Positions 55,733 to 64,000 of a stretch of DNA of 64,000 nt are shown piece by piece. The first letter of the stretch is position 1; the number at the start of each line of letters is the position of its first letter. The position numbers were made by a program, and so were the translations under genes. Source of the stretch: Cyclobacterium sp. 1_MG-2023 (GTDB lineage Bacteria; Bacteroidota; Bacteroidia; Cytophagales; Cyclobacteriaceae); the NCBI RefSeq assembly GCF_030546805.1, contig NZ_JAUOPC010000008.1:1-64000 (forward strand), in the 5' to 3' direction. Below the pieces are notes generated by a model. It was not told the origin of the DNA. It saw only the letters and a program-made list of their open reading frames with translations, and made no database searches.

Positions 55733-56992
55733 ATGCATAAACCTGTTACAGCAGAAATCATATCCATAGGCGATGAATTGCTCTATGGCCAAATATTGGA
55801 TACCAATAGTAAATGGTTAAGTGAGGAGATGGATAAAATTGGGGTGAGGGTGAAAAGAAAGACCACCATCGGAGATGATCCTCAAGCCATGAGCCAAGCA
55901 TTTGAAGCCGCTTCAAAAGAAGTGGACATTGTTTTAATGACCGGAGGCTTAGGACCTACAAAGGATGATTTGACCAAGCATGTTTTGGCAGACTTCTTCA
56001 ATGCTTCAATAAAATTATTTCCTAAAGCGCTTGAGGATGTGCGAATCTTTTTCGAAAGTAGAGGAAGAGAGCTAACCCCCACCAACCAAAGCCAGGCCAA
56101 TTTACCTTCCAATTGTACCTATATTCAGAATGCCGTAGGAACGGCTCCGGGAATGTGGTTTGAAGAGAATGGTGTTGCTTGGATGTCTATGCCTGGTGTT
56201 CCTCATGAGATGAAATACCTTATGGAGAATGCTGTCATCCCTAAGATCAAAGAGAAATTCAAATTACCTGTTATCTATCATAAATTGATAAAAACAATTG
56301 GAATAGGTGAAAGTTGGTTGTCCGACAAGATCAGTGAATGGGAAGAACAATTACCCTCCCATATTCGCTTGGCTTATTTACCCTCCTTGGGTGAAGTTAA
56401 ACTGAGGTTGACGGCTTTTGGCGAGTCTTTAAACACTTTAATCGAAGAGGTAAATGAGCAAGTCATTCAATTGGAGCCATTGATTTCAGAATACATTTAT
56501 GGCTATGACAAAGACACTATAGCCTCTGCCTTGGGTCATCAATTGGTTCAACGAAAAGAAAGCCTTGCAATAGCTGAAAGCTGTACGGGTGGATATTTGA
56601 CCCATGTCATTACCAGCAATCCCGGATCGAGTAATTATTACAATGGATCCATCATTCCCTACCACAATGACTTCAAAGAACAGTTACTTGATGTAAATCC
56701 ACAAACCCTTTCAACAAAAGGAGCTGTAAGTGAAGAAACTGTAATAGAAATGAGTAAGAAAGTAAGGCTTAAGTTTAAATCCACTTACGGTTTAGCCACC
56801 AGTGGGATAGCAGGCCCCGGAGGAGGAACAGATGAGAAGCCAGTAGGACTGGTATGGATCGCTTGTCATGATGGTGAAAATTACCGGACACGTAAGTTAC
56901 AACTCACAAAAGACCGCCTTATCAATATTCAACTAACAAGTACTGCCTCCTTAAACTTATTGAGGGAGACAATCTTACAAAATACTAAATAA
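55733..56992 (+). CDS. cinA: CinA-family protein (NMN deamidase / ADP-ribose pyrophosphatase type)
   Basis: 419 residues. N-terminal MoeA/MogA-like domain (about 5-175: AEIISIGDELLYGQI, VLMTGGLGPTKDDLTK, SMPGVPHEMKYLM) and C-terminal CinA domain (about 255-415: IAESCTGGYLTHVI, ATSGIAGPGGGTDEKPVGLVW). The full-length family hydrolyses ADP-ribose and deamidates NMN in pyridine-nucleotide recycling. Both active-site regions look intact. It is preceded by a good promoter box. Confidence 0.94.
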   Translation: MHKPVTAEIISIGDELLYGQILDTNSKWLSEEMDKIGVRVKRKTTIGDDPQAMSQAFEAASKEVDIVLMTGGLGPTKDDLTKHVLADFFNASIKLFPKALEDVRIFFESRGRELTPTNQSQANLPSNCTYIQNAVGTAPGMWFEENGVAWMSMPGVPHEMKYLMENAVIPKIKEKFKLPVIYHKLIKTIGIGESWLSDKISEWEEQLPSHIRLAYLPSLGEVKLRLTAFGESLNTLIEEVNEQVIQLEPLISEYIYGYDKDTIASALGHQLVQRKESLAIAESCTGGYLTHVITSNPGSSNYYNGSIIPYHNDFKEQLLDVNPQTLSTKGAVSEETVIEMSKKVRLKFKSTYGLATSGIAGPGGGTDEKPVGLVWIACHDGENYRTRKLQLTKDRLINIQLTSTASLNLLRETILQNTK

Positions 56993-57008
56993 AATTTAGG
57001 GATTTTCC

Positions 57009-57040
57009 TTTTGTAAACCAATTACTAAATTTTAGTTTTA
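57009..57040 (+). promoter_or_regulatory. Promoter of the E2 gene
   Basis: TTTTG (57009-57013), 19-nt spacer, TAGTTTTA (57033-57040; seven of eight to TAnnTTTG). This is the best complete -33/-7 pair in the window, 35 nt before the ATG. Confidence 0.6.
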
Positions 57041-57075
57041 TAGCTAGGGAGATTTAAAATATATAAGTAAAAGCT

Positions 57076-58341
57076 ATGGCAACAGTGGAAATGGTGATGC
57101 CCAAAATGGGAGAGAGCATTATGGAAGGCACTATACTTTCATGGCTAAAAAAAGAGGGTGACCTTATAGAACAGGACGAATCTGTATTGGAAGTAGCTAC
57201 GGATAAAGTAGACACAGAGGTACCTGCCACACATGCCGGAGTATTGAAGAAAATACTTGCCAAAGAAGGAGAAATTATTGAAGTAGGGAAACCAATTGCT
57301 ATAATTGAAGTAAAGGCAGATGATTCTAATGACCTAGACCACCTTCCGGCACTGGACGATCCTTCAATAGGCAACGAAAAAGAGCTTTTACAAGATGTAC
57401 CGGAATTAACCAATCTTATCCTAGGCAAAGCTTCCTACGATGAGCATTCCAATTTTGAAGAAAAAAGGTTTTACTCTCCTCTAGTTCAAAGCATTGCAAA
57501 CCAAGAAAATGTAAGCGCTTTGGAATTAGAAGAAATTTCAGGATCAGCTAAAGGTGGTAGGGTTACCAAAAAAGATATCCTGGATTATATTTCAAAGAGA
57601 GATGTTGCCCAAGCATCCTCTGTATCCGGTCAAACAGACGAGATCCTAGAGATGGATAGGATGAGGAAGATGATTGCGCAAAGAATGCTGGATTCTAAAA
57701 ACATTTCTGCTCATGTCACCTCTTTTGTTGAAGCGGACTTGACGAATATCGTACTTTACCGCAATAGAATAAAGGATGATTTCCTAGCGAAGCAAGGTGA
57801 GAAAATCACCTTCACTCCTTTTTTCGTTCAGGCCATTGCCAAAGCCCTAAAAGACTTCCCCATGATGAATATATCTGTAGAAGGAGATAAAATCATCAAG
57901 AAAAAAGACATCAACATAGGTGTTGCTGTAGCCTTAGCCAATGGAAATCTAATTGTTCCTGTAATTAAAAATGCAGACAAATTAACCCTTGCAGGTCTAT
58001 CGAAAAAAATAAATGAACTTGCCTTAAGAGCTAGAGAGAATAGGCTGGGTGCAGAGGAACTAAAAGGTGGAACATACACCTTATCTAATATTGGATCTTT
58101 TGGGAATATTATGGGCACCCCAATTATTGTTCAACCACAGGTTGGCATATTGGCAGTGGGCACAATCACTAAAAAGCCTGCAGTTATTGAATCTCCAGCT
58201 GGAGATATGATTGGGATACGACATAAAATGATTTTATCCCACTCTTATGATCATAGGGTGGTGGACGGCGCACTAGGTGGCATGTTTGTAAAAAAAGTGG
58301 CAGACTACTTGGAATCCTTTGATACGAAAACGATTATTTAA
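57076..58341 (+). CDS. 2-oxoacid dehydrogenase dihydrolipoyl acyltransferase (E2)
   Basis: 421 residues. One lipoyl domain (about 1-80; lipoylated Lys in EVATDKVDTEV near 43), a linker, an E3-binding domain (about 132-170; SPLVQSIANQENVSALEL and GRVTKKDILDYI), and the catalytic domain with HSYDHRVVDGALGGMF near 395 (active-site His and Asp). It transfers acyl groups to CoA in a pyruvate-, 2-oxoglutarate- or branched-chain-type complex; the substrate cannot be fixed from this gene. E1 and E3 are not adjacent, which is common in Bacteroidota. Confidence 0.92.
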   Translation: MATVEMVMPKMGESIMEGTILSWLKKEGDLIEQDESVLEVATDKVDTEVPATHAGVLKKILAKEGEIIEVGKPIAIIEVKADDSNDLDHLPALDDPSIGNEKELLQDVPELTNLILGKASYDEHSNFEEKRFYSPLVQSIANQENVSALELEEISGSAKGGRVTKKDILDYISKRDVAQASSVSGQTDEILEMDRMRKMIAQRMLDSKNISAHVTSFVEADLTNIVLYRNRIKDDFLAKQGEKITFTPFFVQAIAKALKDFPMMNISVEGDKIIKKKDINIGVAVALANGNLIVPVIKNADKLTLAGLSKKINELALRARENRLGAEELKGGTYTLSNIGSFGNIMGTPIIVQPQVGILAVGTITKKPAVIESPAGDMIGIRHKMILSHSYDHRVVDGALGGMFVKKVADYLESFDTKTII

Positions 58342-61234
58342 ATCCGTTTTCTTTCCAAAGAATACAATTCTTGATTTTTTCTACGATCTGATGAATCTTC
58401 ACAGGTTTGGTTAGATACGCATTCATCCCGATATTCATGGCTAGCTCTATGTCTTCCTTAAACACACTGGCAGACAAACCAACAATCATCGTTTTTCGAC
58501 CATAGGCCATTCCCCTGATGACTTTAGTCGCATCCATCCCATTCATCCTTGGCATTTGATTGTCCATAAAAATCAAGTCAAAACGCTTACTTTCCACTGA
58601 ACTGATGGCTTCAACACCATTCAAGGCCACTTCCGGTGTATACCCCATTTGCGACAAAAGCATCAGCATAAATTTCAGGTTTATGTCATTATCTTCTACC
58701 AACAAAATATCAAGGGGATGTTCTTCAGCTAATACCTCAATGGCTTGATTTTCACTTTTCAAAAATGATTCCTTTGGATCATTTACTTTTTCTTCGCTTC
58801 CTTGAGAAATAAGTGCAAAGGTAAAAGTTGATCCTTGGTCAATCTCACTTTCAATATGGAGCACCCCTCCCATAAGCTCTATTAGCTTATTCGCAATTGC
58901 CAAGCCCAGTCCTGTTCCTTTATAATCGCCATTTGAAGACTCACTTGCTTGAGTAAATGGCTTAACCAACTGTGGAATCTTTTCTTTGGCAATACCAACT
59001 CCATTGTCCTTAACTGTACAGGTCAGTATTAGATTTTTGGTAAAGATTAACTCGCCACTTATACAAATATCAATATGACCTCCTACTTTGGAAAATTTTA
59101 CGGCGTTCCCTATGATATTAAAAAAGATCTGGGCCAATTTATCTTTATCCAGAATAATTATTTTAGGGATATTTTTTTCAATTTTTAAGTTAATGACCAG
59201 TGAATTCTGCTGAACCATTCCGGAAAACACCTTTATGATTTTTTCCAATTCGGCAGTTAAATTCATGGCAACCGGATCCAACTCCATTTTTCCTGCCTCA
59301 ATCTTAGAATAATCAAGAATATCATTCACAATATTCAATAAAGATTCCCCTGAATCACTAATAATTGATAGAAGTTCATTTTGCTCTTTGGAAAGTTCGG
59401 TCTTAAATAATAAGCCGGTGATCCCTAATAGTCCATTCAGAGGTGTTCTAATTTCATGGCTCATATTAGCCAAGAAACTGGATTTCTCCCTATTTGCGAG
59501 CTCTGCTGCCTCTTTGGCTTCGCTAAGGCCGCGCTCCCATAGTCGTTGTCCGGTAATGTCACGTGCCACTGAAATCACCCTATCTTCGTCCAGTTTAAAA
59601 AACCTGACTTCAAAATACCTACGTCCTATATCCAATAGCAAGTCCAACTCTTCAGTCTGCATTTTGCCTGTCAATATCACTTTGTTGAAAGCACGCATTG
59701 CTTTTTCCCCGGCTTCACCACCCAAAACATCACTGATTTTCTTACCCAGGGATTGAGCAGGAGGGACTACCAAAAGCTCTTCTTGCTGCACGTAATAATC
59801 AAGGTAAACGCCTTGATTATTGTAAATAAAAATAATATCCGGCAAGCAGTTTAGCACTGACCGCAGTCTGTTTTCACTTTTTATTAATTCCTGATCCGCT
59901 CTATATTTGGCATTGATGTCTGTGAAAATCCCGACAGATCCTTCATAATTTAAATCGTTGTTATAAATTAATTTTTCAAAAATTTTACCCCTGATGGAAT
60001 CACCATTTTTCAATTCCGATGTGAATTCAAAATGGTAAACTCCTTCTTTCTTTTCAATAAGCGCTTGCCTAGATTCCAAAAACTCATCTCTTTCAACAAT
60101 GATTAAGTCTGTAACCGAAAGGCCTAACAACTCCTCCGGGCTGTAACCCAAAACTTCCCTTACATTTTCACTTACCTTATATATTTTATCTTCCCGATCT
60201 TGATAATAAATAAAGCCCTTGGACTGCTGAAGCAAGATGGTCTGTTGCTTTAATAATTGATTTAGATTTTTGGATTTTTTTTCAAGAAAATTACTGTTCT
60301 CTTTGGTGATTTTGAAATACTTAAAAATAAATGCTACAACTATTGCCAAAAGGGCTAGCAAAGCCGCAAATAAATGAAAATAATTTCCGAAAATACCCGC
60401 ATCAATCGACGGCTTTTCCTGAACAAAAACAAAGGCAAAATTTTCGTCTAGATTCACTAATTTAAAAGGATACTGAACCAAGAGAAACTCTTTGGCCTCC
60501 TCTCTACTATTTTCTGAGATATGGCTCCAATAATTCCCTTCTACCCCACTTTCAATTTCTTGAACAATTTCACTTTGTATTATTTCATCCTGAAACAATA
60601 CCGGTCCATTGTTATTTAATTTATAAAAACCGTTCTTTCCATAAACCAGTTTATCTGTCTTGGGTCCCAAGTAATATTTAACCAATAGGTCTTCAAAATA
60701 TTTCTTAAGGTTTAATTTTACAGCAACTTTAACATTTCCAGCATTGGATTGGAGGACCAATGATGATGCATCAATAAACCCCCTCTTCCAATCACTCTCT
60801 AGTGGATTTGAAATCAGCTTATTATTTTCACCCAAGGTATATATACAACCAATATCTCCGGTACGAACACTTAAAGTATCAATCAATTGATTGTAAGTAC
60901 TTAACAACTTCCGCACCCTGAGGGAGTCAATTTTTTCAGAATTTCCATCCAAGACTTCTCGATTGATAAGTTCTTGGTTTTCAACAAAAAAAAGTAAATC
61001 CTCATTGAAATTATTGAAGGACCTCTGGGCTTCATGGGCCGCAAATTCCACTTCCTTATTTAAGAAAAAAGTCCTGTTTTCTATTAGATTTTTAGAAATA
61101 GAATTGTAAAAAAATAGCGCTAGAAGCAAGGTGAATGCTATTGACACACCTCCTAGGCCTATCAACCACCAGCGATTTTTAGGCGCTGGTGGTTGTAGAA
61201 TTTCATATTTCTGAAAATTACTGTTTTTGGTCAT
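58334..61234 (-). CDS. Membrane hybrid sensor histidine kinase
   Basis: 966 residues. TM1 (about 22-46), an extracytoplasmic sensor region (about 50-285, Cache-like by size), TM2 (about 290-312), two PAS domains (about 330-450 and 455-570), HisKA with SHEIRTPLNGLLG (about 593), HATPase with GNAVKF and GTGLGLAIANKL (about 700-815), and a receiver with phospho-Asp in LIFMDNQMPRMNGMD (about 891) and YLTKPVK. All motifs are intact. The extracellular ligand is unknown. Its 3' end overlaps the convergent E2 gene by 8 bp. Confidence 0.94.
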   Translation of the reverse strand: MTKNSNFQKYEILQPPAPKNRWWLIGLGGVSIAFTLLLALFFYNSISKNLIENRTFFLNKEVEFAAHEAQRSFNNFNEDLLFFVENQELINREVLDGNSEKIDSLRVRKLLSTYNQLIDTLSVRTGDIGCIYTLGENNKLISNPLESDWKRGFIDASSLVLQSNAGNVKVAVKLNLKKYFEDLLVKYYLGPKTDKLVYGKNGFYKLNNNGPVLFQDEIIQSEIVQEIESGVEGNYWSHISENSREEAKEFLLVQYPFKLVNLDENFAFVFVQEKPSIDAGIFGNYFHLFAALLALLAIVVAFIFKYFKITKENSNFLEKKSKNLNQLLKQQTILLQQSKGFIYYQDREDKIYKVSENVREVLGYSPEELLGLSVTDLIIVERDEFLESRQALIEKKEGVYHFEFTSELKNGDSIRGKIFEKLIYNNDLNYEGSVGIFTDINAKYRADQELIKSENRLRSVLNCLPDIIFIYNNQGVYLDYYVQQEELLVVPPAQSLGKKISDVLGGEAGEKAMRAFNKVILTGKMQTEELDLLLDIGRRYFEVRFFKLDEDRVISVARDITGQRLWERGLSEAKEAAELANREKSSFLANMSHEIRTPLNGLLGITGLLFKTELSKEQNELLSIISDSGESLLNIVNDILDYSKIEAGKMELDPVAMNLTAELEKIIKVFSGMVQQNSLVINLKIEKNIPKIIILDKDKLAQIFFNIIGNAVKFSKVGGHIDICISGELIFTKNLILTCTVKDNGVGIAKEKIPQLVKPFTQASESSNGDYKGTGLGLAIANKLIELMGGVLHIESEIDQGSTFTFALISQGSEEKVNDPKESFLKSENQAIEVLAEEHPLDILLVEDNDINLKFMLMLLSQMGYTPEVALNGVEAISSVESKRFDLIFMDNQMPRMNGMDATKVIRGMAYGRKTMIVGLSASVFKEDIELAMNIGMNAYLTKPVKIHQIVEKIKNCILWKENGFK
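61163..61195. repeat. 12-bp perfect inverted repeat in the kinase coding start
   Basis: CAACCACCAGCG (61163-61174) and its exact reverse complement CGCTGGTGGTTG (61184-61195) with a 9-nt loop, spanning codons 14-24 of the hybrid kinase. It would form a GC-rich stem soon after the start codon of the mRNA. Confidence 0.85.
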
Positions 61235-61848
61235 CTATTTATTAATAGGGTACCGACCCTTATCATTTTTACTTCTCTCAAGTGTTTGTAATAACCTGTT
61301 ATTTCTTATCTCCATTGATTATCGTTTTAATAATTAAAAGTCTTAAAAGGAACCAACTGTTCTTAAAGCACTTGAAGGATTATACCGTAAATTTTTGGTG
61401 ACTCTAAAAATTCCTTAACTATCCTTGCCAATTATAAATATTAAAGGGCTCACACATAGACTAAGTCCCTTCATAGTTTTCCCATAGACCCTTGTCTGAT
61501 TTCAAGAAATGGCACAATAAATTCGGCATACACTTTAGCAAAACTTTTAAGTTTCTGAAATAATTCTCATTCAATCATCACAGGTTTTATTTAAGATGAA
61601 GAAACCAAGAGGTGATTACCTTGGCCAACTTCCACCATAAGACTTTATCGTAAAAATGAATAAATTCAAAATATCATTTTCAATTAACAGCAAAGCAACT
61701 TTCTCTATTCGAATTAAAGCATCTAATAATAACAAAGAATTAGAATTATAAGCATTTACATCCGATAAACAAGAAGAAGATAACAAAAATGTAATAATAA
61801 AAACGAAAAATAAATATTACATCTTTAAATATTTAAATTAATACAAAT
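61235..61848. other. 614-bp AT-rich intergenic region
   Basis: No frame of note, no tRNA or repeat. It should hold the kinase promoter and the end of the OsmC-pair transcript. Poly-A and AATTTAAATATTTA tracts dominate towards 61848. TGGCAC near 61509 is not followed by a TTGC box at sigma-54 spacing. Confidence 0.5.
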
Positions 61849-62088
61849 TTAAAAATTTTTTGTTACATTCTGAAGAGATTGATGCATTTCATCAAACCTT
61901 TTTTTCACTTCTTCAAAGAAGTTTCCTCTCATTAGATCTTCTAAATCACTTTCTTCAAGTACATCCATCGAAGGTACTTTGAAAGTTTGCTCCATATTAC
62001 CAAGTTCAAATTTCAGAATATATTTGTTGTTCCATTCGAACAAACTAATCCTTATCCCTTCTTTGACAAGTTCATTAACGACCCTCAT
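61849..62088 (-). CDS. Small conserved hypothetical protein, OsmC partner
   Basis: 79 residues: a beta-rich first half (EGIRISLFEWNNKYILKFELGNMEQTFKV) and an acidic helical second half (DVLEESDLEDLMRGNFFEEVKKRFDEM). Its ATG overlaps the osmC stop (ATGA), which supports translational coupling and a real gene. Cytoplasmic; not recognised. Confidence 0.78.
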   Translation of the reverse strand: MRVVNELVKEGIRISLFEWNNKYILKFELGNMEQTFKVPSMDVLEESDLEDLMRGNFFEEVKKRFDEMHQSLQNVTKNF

Positions 62089-62501
62089 AAAGGCTTTTTA
62101 ATCTCTGTTGAATAGGTAATTGTAGATTTCAAGCTAGAAGCCACAGAGCAATACTTATCTACGGCCAACTTAATTACTTTCTCAAACTCCAACTCAGTCG
62201 CATCAGGAGAGGTTAGGGTGAAATGTAAATGAATAGACTTGTAGAAGGCCGGTGTTCCATCATTTCTTATTCCTTCAGCATGTATTTCAAAATTCACCAC
62301 TTGTTTACGCTTTTTCTTCATCATTAGCACAGCATCCACTGCAGAGCACCCAGCCAATCCGGAAAGCAATAGCTCCATAGGCGATTGATGTTTCTTTTCA
62401 GCGCTATCATACATGTCCATTTGGACTTTATTCCCTTCAGGGTTGACTGATTCGTATTCTCGGTCAGCAACCATATGAAGTCTTATTTCTTTCTTATTCA
62501 T
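62085..62501 (-). CDS. OsmC-family peroxiredoxin-like protein
   Basis: 138 residues. The two family cysteines are present in GLAGCSAVDAVLMM (about residue 52) and VDKYCSVASSL (about 115), typical of OsmC/Ohr proteins that reduce organic hydroperoxides with thiols. YhfA/OsmC-like subfamily is likely from the SPMELLLSGLAGC context. Cytoplasmic. First gene of a two-gene operon with a promoter box at 62555-62562. Confidence 0.9.
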   Translation of the reverse strand: MNKKEIRLHMVADREYESVNPEGNKVQMDMYDSAEKKHQSPMELLLSGLAGCSAVDAVLMMKKKRKQVVNFEIHAEGIRNDGTPAFYKSIHLHFTLTSPDATELEFEKVIKLAVDKYCSVASSLKSTITYSTEIKKPL

Positions 62502-62554
62502 AACAATTGAATTTAATTTTCTATGATTTATAATCTATTTAATATTTTAGGAAA

Positions 62555-62562
62555 CAAAATTA
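62555..62562 (-). promoter_or_regulatory. Promoter -7 box for the OsmC pair
   Basis: Minus-strand TAATTTTG, exact match in the TTAATTTTG context, 53 nt before the OsmC ATG. Confidence 0.55.
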
Positions 62563-62842
62563 AGCAAGGTTATGCTTATAATTAAAAAATTGAAGGTCCA
62601 AGATTAAAAAAATAGTGCCCTTAGCAAGCGAAAAAACTTATTATTAATAAAAATTAACGTTTCCATGCCAATCAGGGTTGACTGTGCACCTATATTTTTT
62701 TGCTGAAATAGCATTTTTTCAAAAACTAATAGTTTCGATTGGCAAGCCATTGGTCCAAACATAGAGGGGTAGCTACAATGAAGGAGGTTATGGCATTCAA
62801 ATCAATAAGGACAGGTTTTCAACAAGCTTCCATTGTTAATAA

Positions 62843-62874
62843 TTGGCATCACCTTTCAATAAATTGTAACTTTA
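62843..62874 (+). promoter_or_regulatory. Candidate promoter of the CoA-transferase gene
   Basis: TTG (62843-62845), 21-nt spacer, TAACTTTA (62867-62874; seven of eight). It lies 93 nt before the ATG at 62968. The rest of the 62502-62967 gap holds no other gene; a 71-codon plus-strand frame at 62739-62954 spans this promoter and is not credible. Confidence 0.45.
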
Positions 62875-62967
62875 GCAGATCAAAAGTATACCTGAAAATA
62901 TCCCTACTTTTAATGGTTTATTCTTTAAATTTCAATTTTTATCCTGACAAATAAAATTTCACCTTCA

Positions 62968-64000
62968 ATGAGAAATCATATTAAAATCGTACAGCCCGAA
63001 GAAGCTGTAAGTTTCGTAAAAAGCAACCAAAGAATCTTTATTCATGGCAGTGCTGCTACACCATTAGCATTGCTAAATGCTTTGGCTGATAGGAAACATG
63101 AATTGAGCAATGTAGAAGTAGTATCGATCACTACTTTAGGCAAAATGCCTTTGGCAGACCAATCATGCAAGGGAAGTTTTTATTTAAACTCCTTATTTGT
63201 CTCAGAGAATATCAGAACTGCAGTAAACAGTGATCAAGGAGGATATGTGCCTGTTTTTTTAAGTGAAATCGGGCGCCTCTTTAGAAAAAAAATCTTAGCC
63301 ATAGACGTGGCTTTTATCAATGTTTCTCCACCGGATCAACACGGGTACTGCTCCTTAGGCACCTCAGTTGATGTTGCCAGACCGGCTGTAGATACTGCAG
63401 GTATAGTAATAGCCCAAATAAATAAACAAATGCCCAGAACAATGGGTGATGGACAAATACATGTAAGTAAAATAGATGCTGCTATCCAAGTAGATGAACC
63501 CTTACCGGAAGTAAATTACTCCTCTAAGCTTCAAGAGGCTGACTATAAAATCGGTAGTTATATTGCCGAAATGATTGATGATGGTTCTACGCTTCAATTG
63601 GGCATTGGAGGAATTCCTGATGCGGTCTTAAAATCCCTTACAAACCACAAAGACTTGGGCATTCATACGGAAATGTTCTCCGACGGGGTAATTGATCTAT
63701 TTAATTCTGGGGCTATTACTAACAAATACAAAGTAAAACATCCCGGGAAAATTGTTTCCTCTTTTGTTATAGGAACCAAAAAACTGTACGAGAGCATCCA
63801 TGACAACCCTGCTTTTTCGTTTCATGAGGCAGCTTATGTAAATGATACGGCAACAATAAGACGAAATCCAAAAGTAATCTCCATCAATTCATGCGTGGAG
63901 ATAGACCTCACCGGACAGGTTTGCGCAGACTCCATCGGTAGTTATCATTATTCCGGAGTAGGTGGCCAAATGGATTTTATTAGAGGAGCAGCACTGTCAG
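62968..64000 (+). CDS. Acetyl-CoA hydrolase/CoA-transferase family protein (3' end beyond window)
   Basis: 344 codons are open from the ATG at 62968 to the right edge. The start MRNHIKIVQPEEAVSFVKS, the segment INVSPPDQHGYCSLGTSVDV, LQLGIGGIPDAV and HTEMFSDGVIDLF (the Glu is the expected catalytic residue of the CoA-transferase half) identify the Ach1/4-hydroxybutyrate CoA-transferase family, which usually has about 430 residues. The last part seen, YSGVGGQMDFIRGA, is a typical C-terminal motif. Substrate (acetate, succinate, 4-hydroxybutyrate) cannot be fixed. Confidence 0.93.
   Translation, partial: MRNHIKIVQPEEAVSFVKSNQRIFIHGSAATPLALLNALADRKHELSNVEVVSITTLGKMPLADQSCKGSFYLNSLFVSENIRTAVNSDQGGYVPVFLSEIGRLFRKKILAIDVAFINVSPPDQHGYCSLGTSVDVARPAVDTAGIVIAQINKQMPRTMGDGQIHVSKIDAAIQVDEPLPEVNYSSKLQEADYKIGSYIAEMIDDGSTLQLGIGGIPDAVLKSLTNHKDLGIHTEMFSDGVIDLFNSGAITNKYKVKHPGKIVSSFVIGTKKLYESIHDNPAFSFHEAAYVNDTATIRRNPKVISINSCVEIDLTGQVCADSIGSYHYSGVGGQMDFIRGAALS

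Noticed and set aside
62739-62954. 71-codon plus-strand frame before the CoA-transferase
   Set aside because: It spans the candidate promoter and shows no coding character.

Overview
The window looks like chromosomal DNA of a Bacteroidota bacterium, most likely order Cytophagales and close to Cyclobacteriaceae. The basis is the gene set (TamL/TamB pair, split MetH, fused SerB-SerA, DUF4412, DUF983, Bacteroidota-type LptE), the AT-rich intergenic DNA, and promoter boxes of the Bacteroidota type (TAnnTTTG), including a recurring TTAATTTTG. Genus assignment is inference. I found no tRNA, rRNA, CRISPR array, transposase or prophage gene.

Layout. 1-1060 is a noncoding tandem array of roughly 300-bp units. 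1082-3695 (minus) is an overlapping operon: unknown protein, CCA-adding enzyme, secreted TPR protein. 3831-8658 (minus) is a methionine/one-carbon operon: homocysteine methyltransferase half of MetH, cobalamin/AdoMet half of MetH, and MetF. It is preceded by a clear SAM-I (S-box) riboswitch at 8741-8836 with its own promoter box. 9097-14436 holds an outer-membrane-like protein and a large multi-PAS hybrid histidine kinase. 14701-16843 (minus) is NUDIX, DUF819 transporter and 2Fe-2S ferredoxin-like protein. 17063-20525 has AceK, gamma carbonic anhydrase and a YceI lipoprotein. 20610-24325 (plus) is pabB, gdhA, dinB in tight array.

24789-33752 (minus) is TamL, TamB and catalase. 34048-38623 (plus) is miaB, a sigma-54 activator without a sensor domain, lptE, a Lys/Glu-rich TPR protein and secG, followed by a sterol desaturase-like enzyme and an unknown protein. 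groES-groEL follow, with an unusual upstream region. A stand-alone receiver protein precedes a five-gene minus-strand operon (43614-49794): TetR regulator, ABC protein with eroded ATPase motifs, HlyD, TolC and an App1-type phosphatase. This operon is the strongest candidate here for an undescribed system.

49912-52676 has DUF983, a small unknown protein and a SerB-SerA fusion carrying steps 3 and 1 of serine synthesis. 53150-58341 (plus) is a tandem universal stress protein, DUF4412, dihydrofolate reductase, CinA and a 2-oxoacid dehydrogenase E2. A membrane hybrid histidine kinase converges on E2. The window ends with an OsmC pair and a CoA-transferase cut off by the right edge.

How genes work together: the methyl cycle is grouped under SAM feedback; MetF and DHFR both supply folate chemistry; TamL/TamB, LptE and SecG serve envelope biogenesis; catalase, Usp, OsmC and GroESL are stress functions. 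Most inferences rest on motifs read by eye; no database search was possible.
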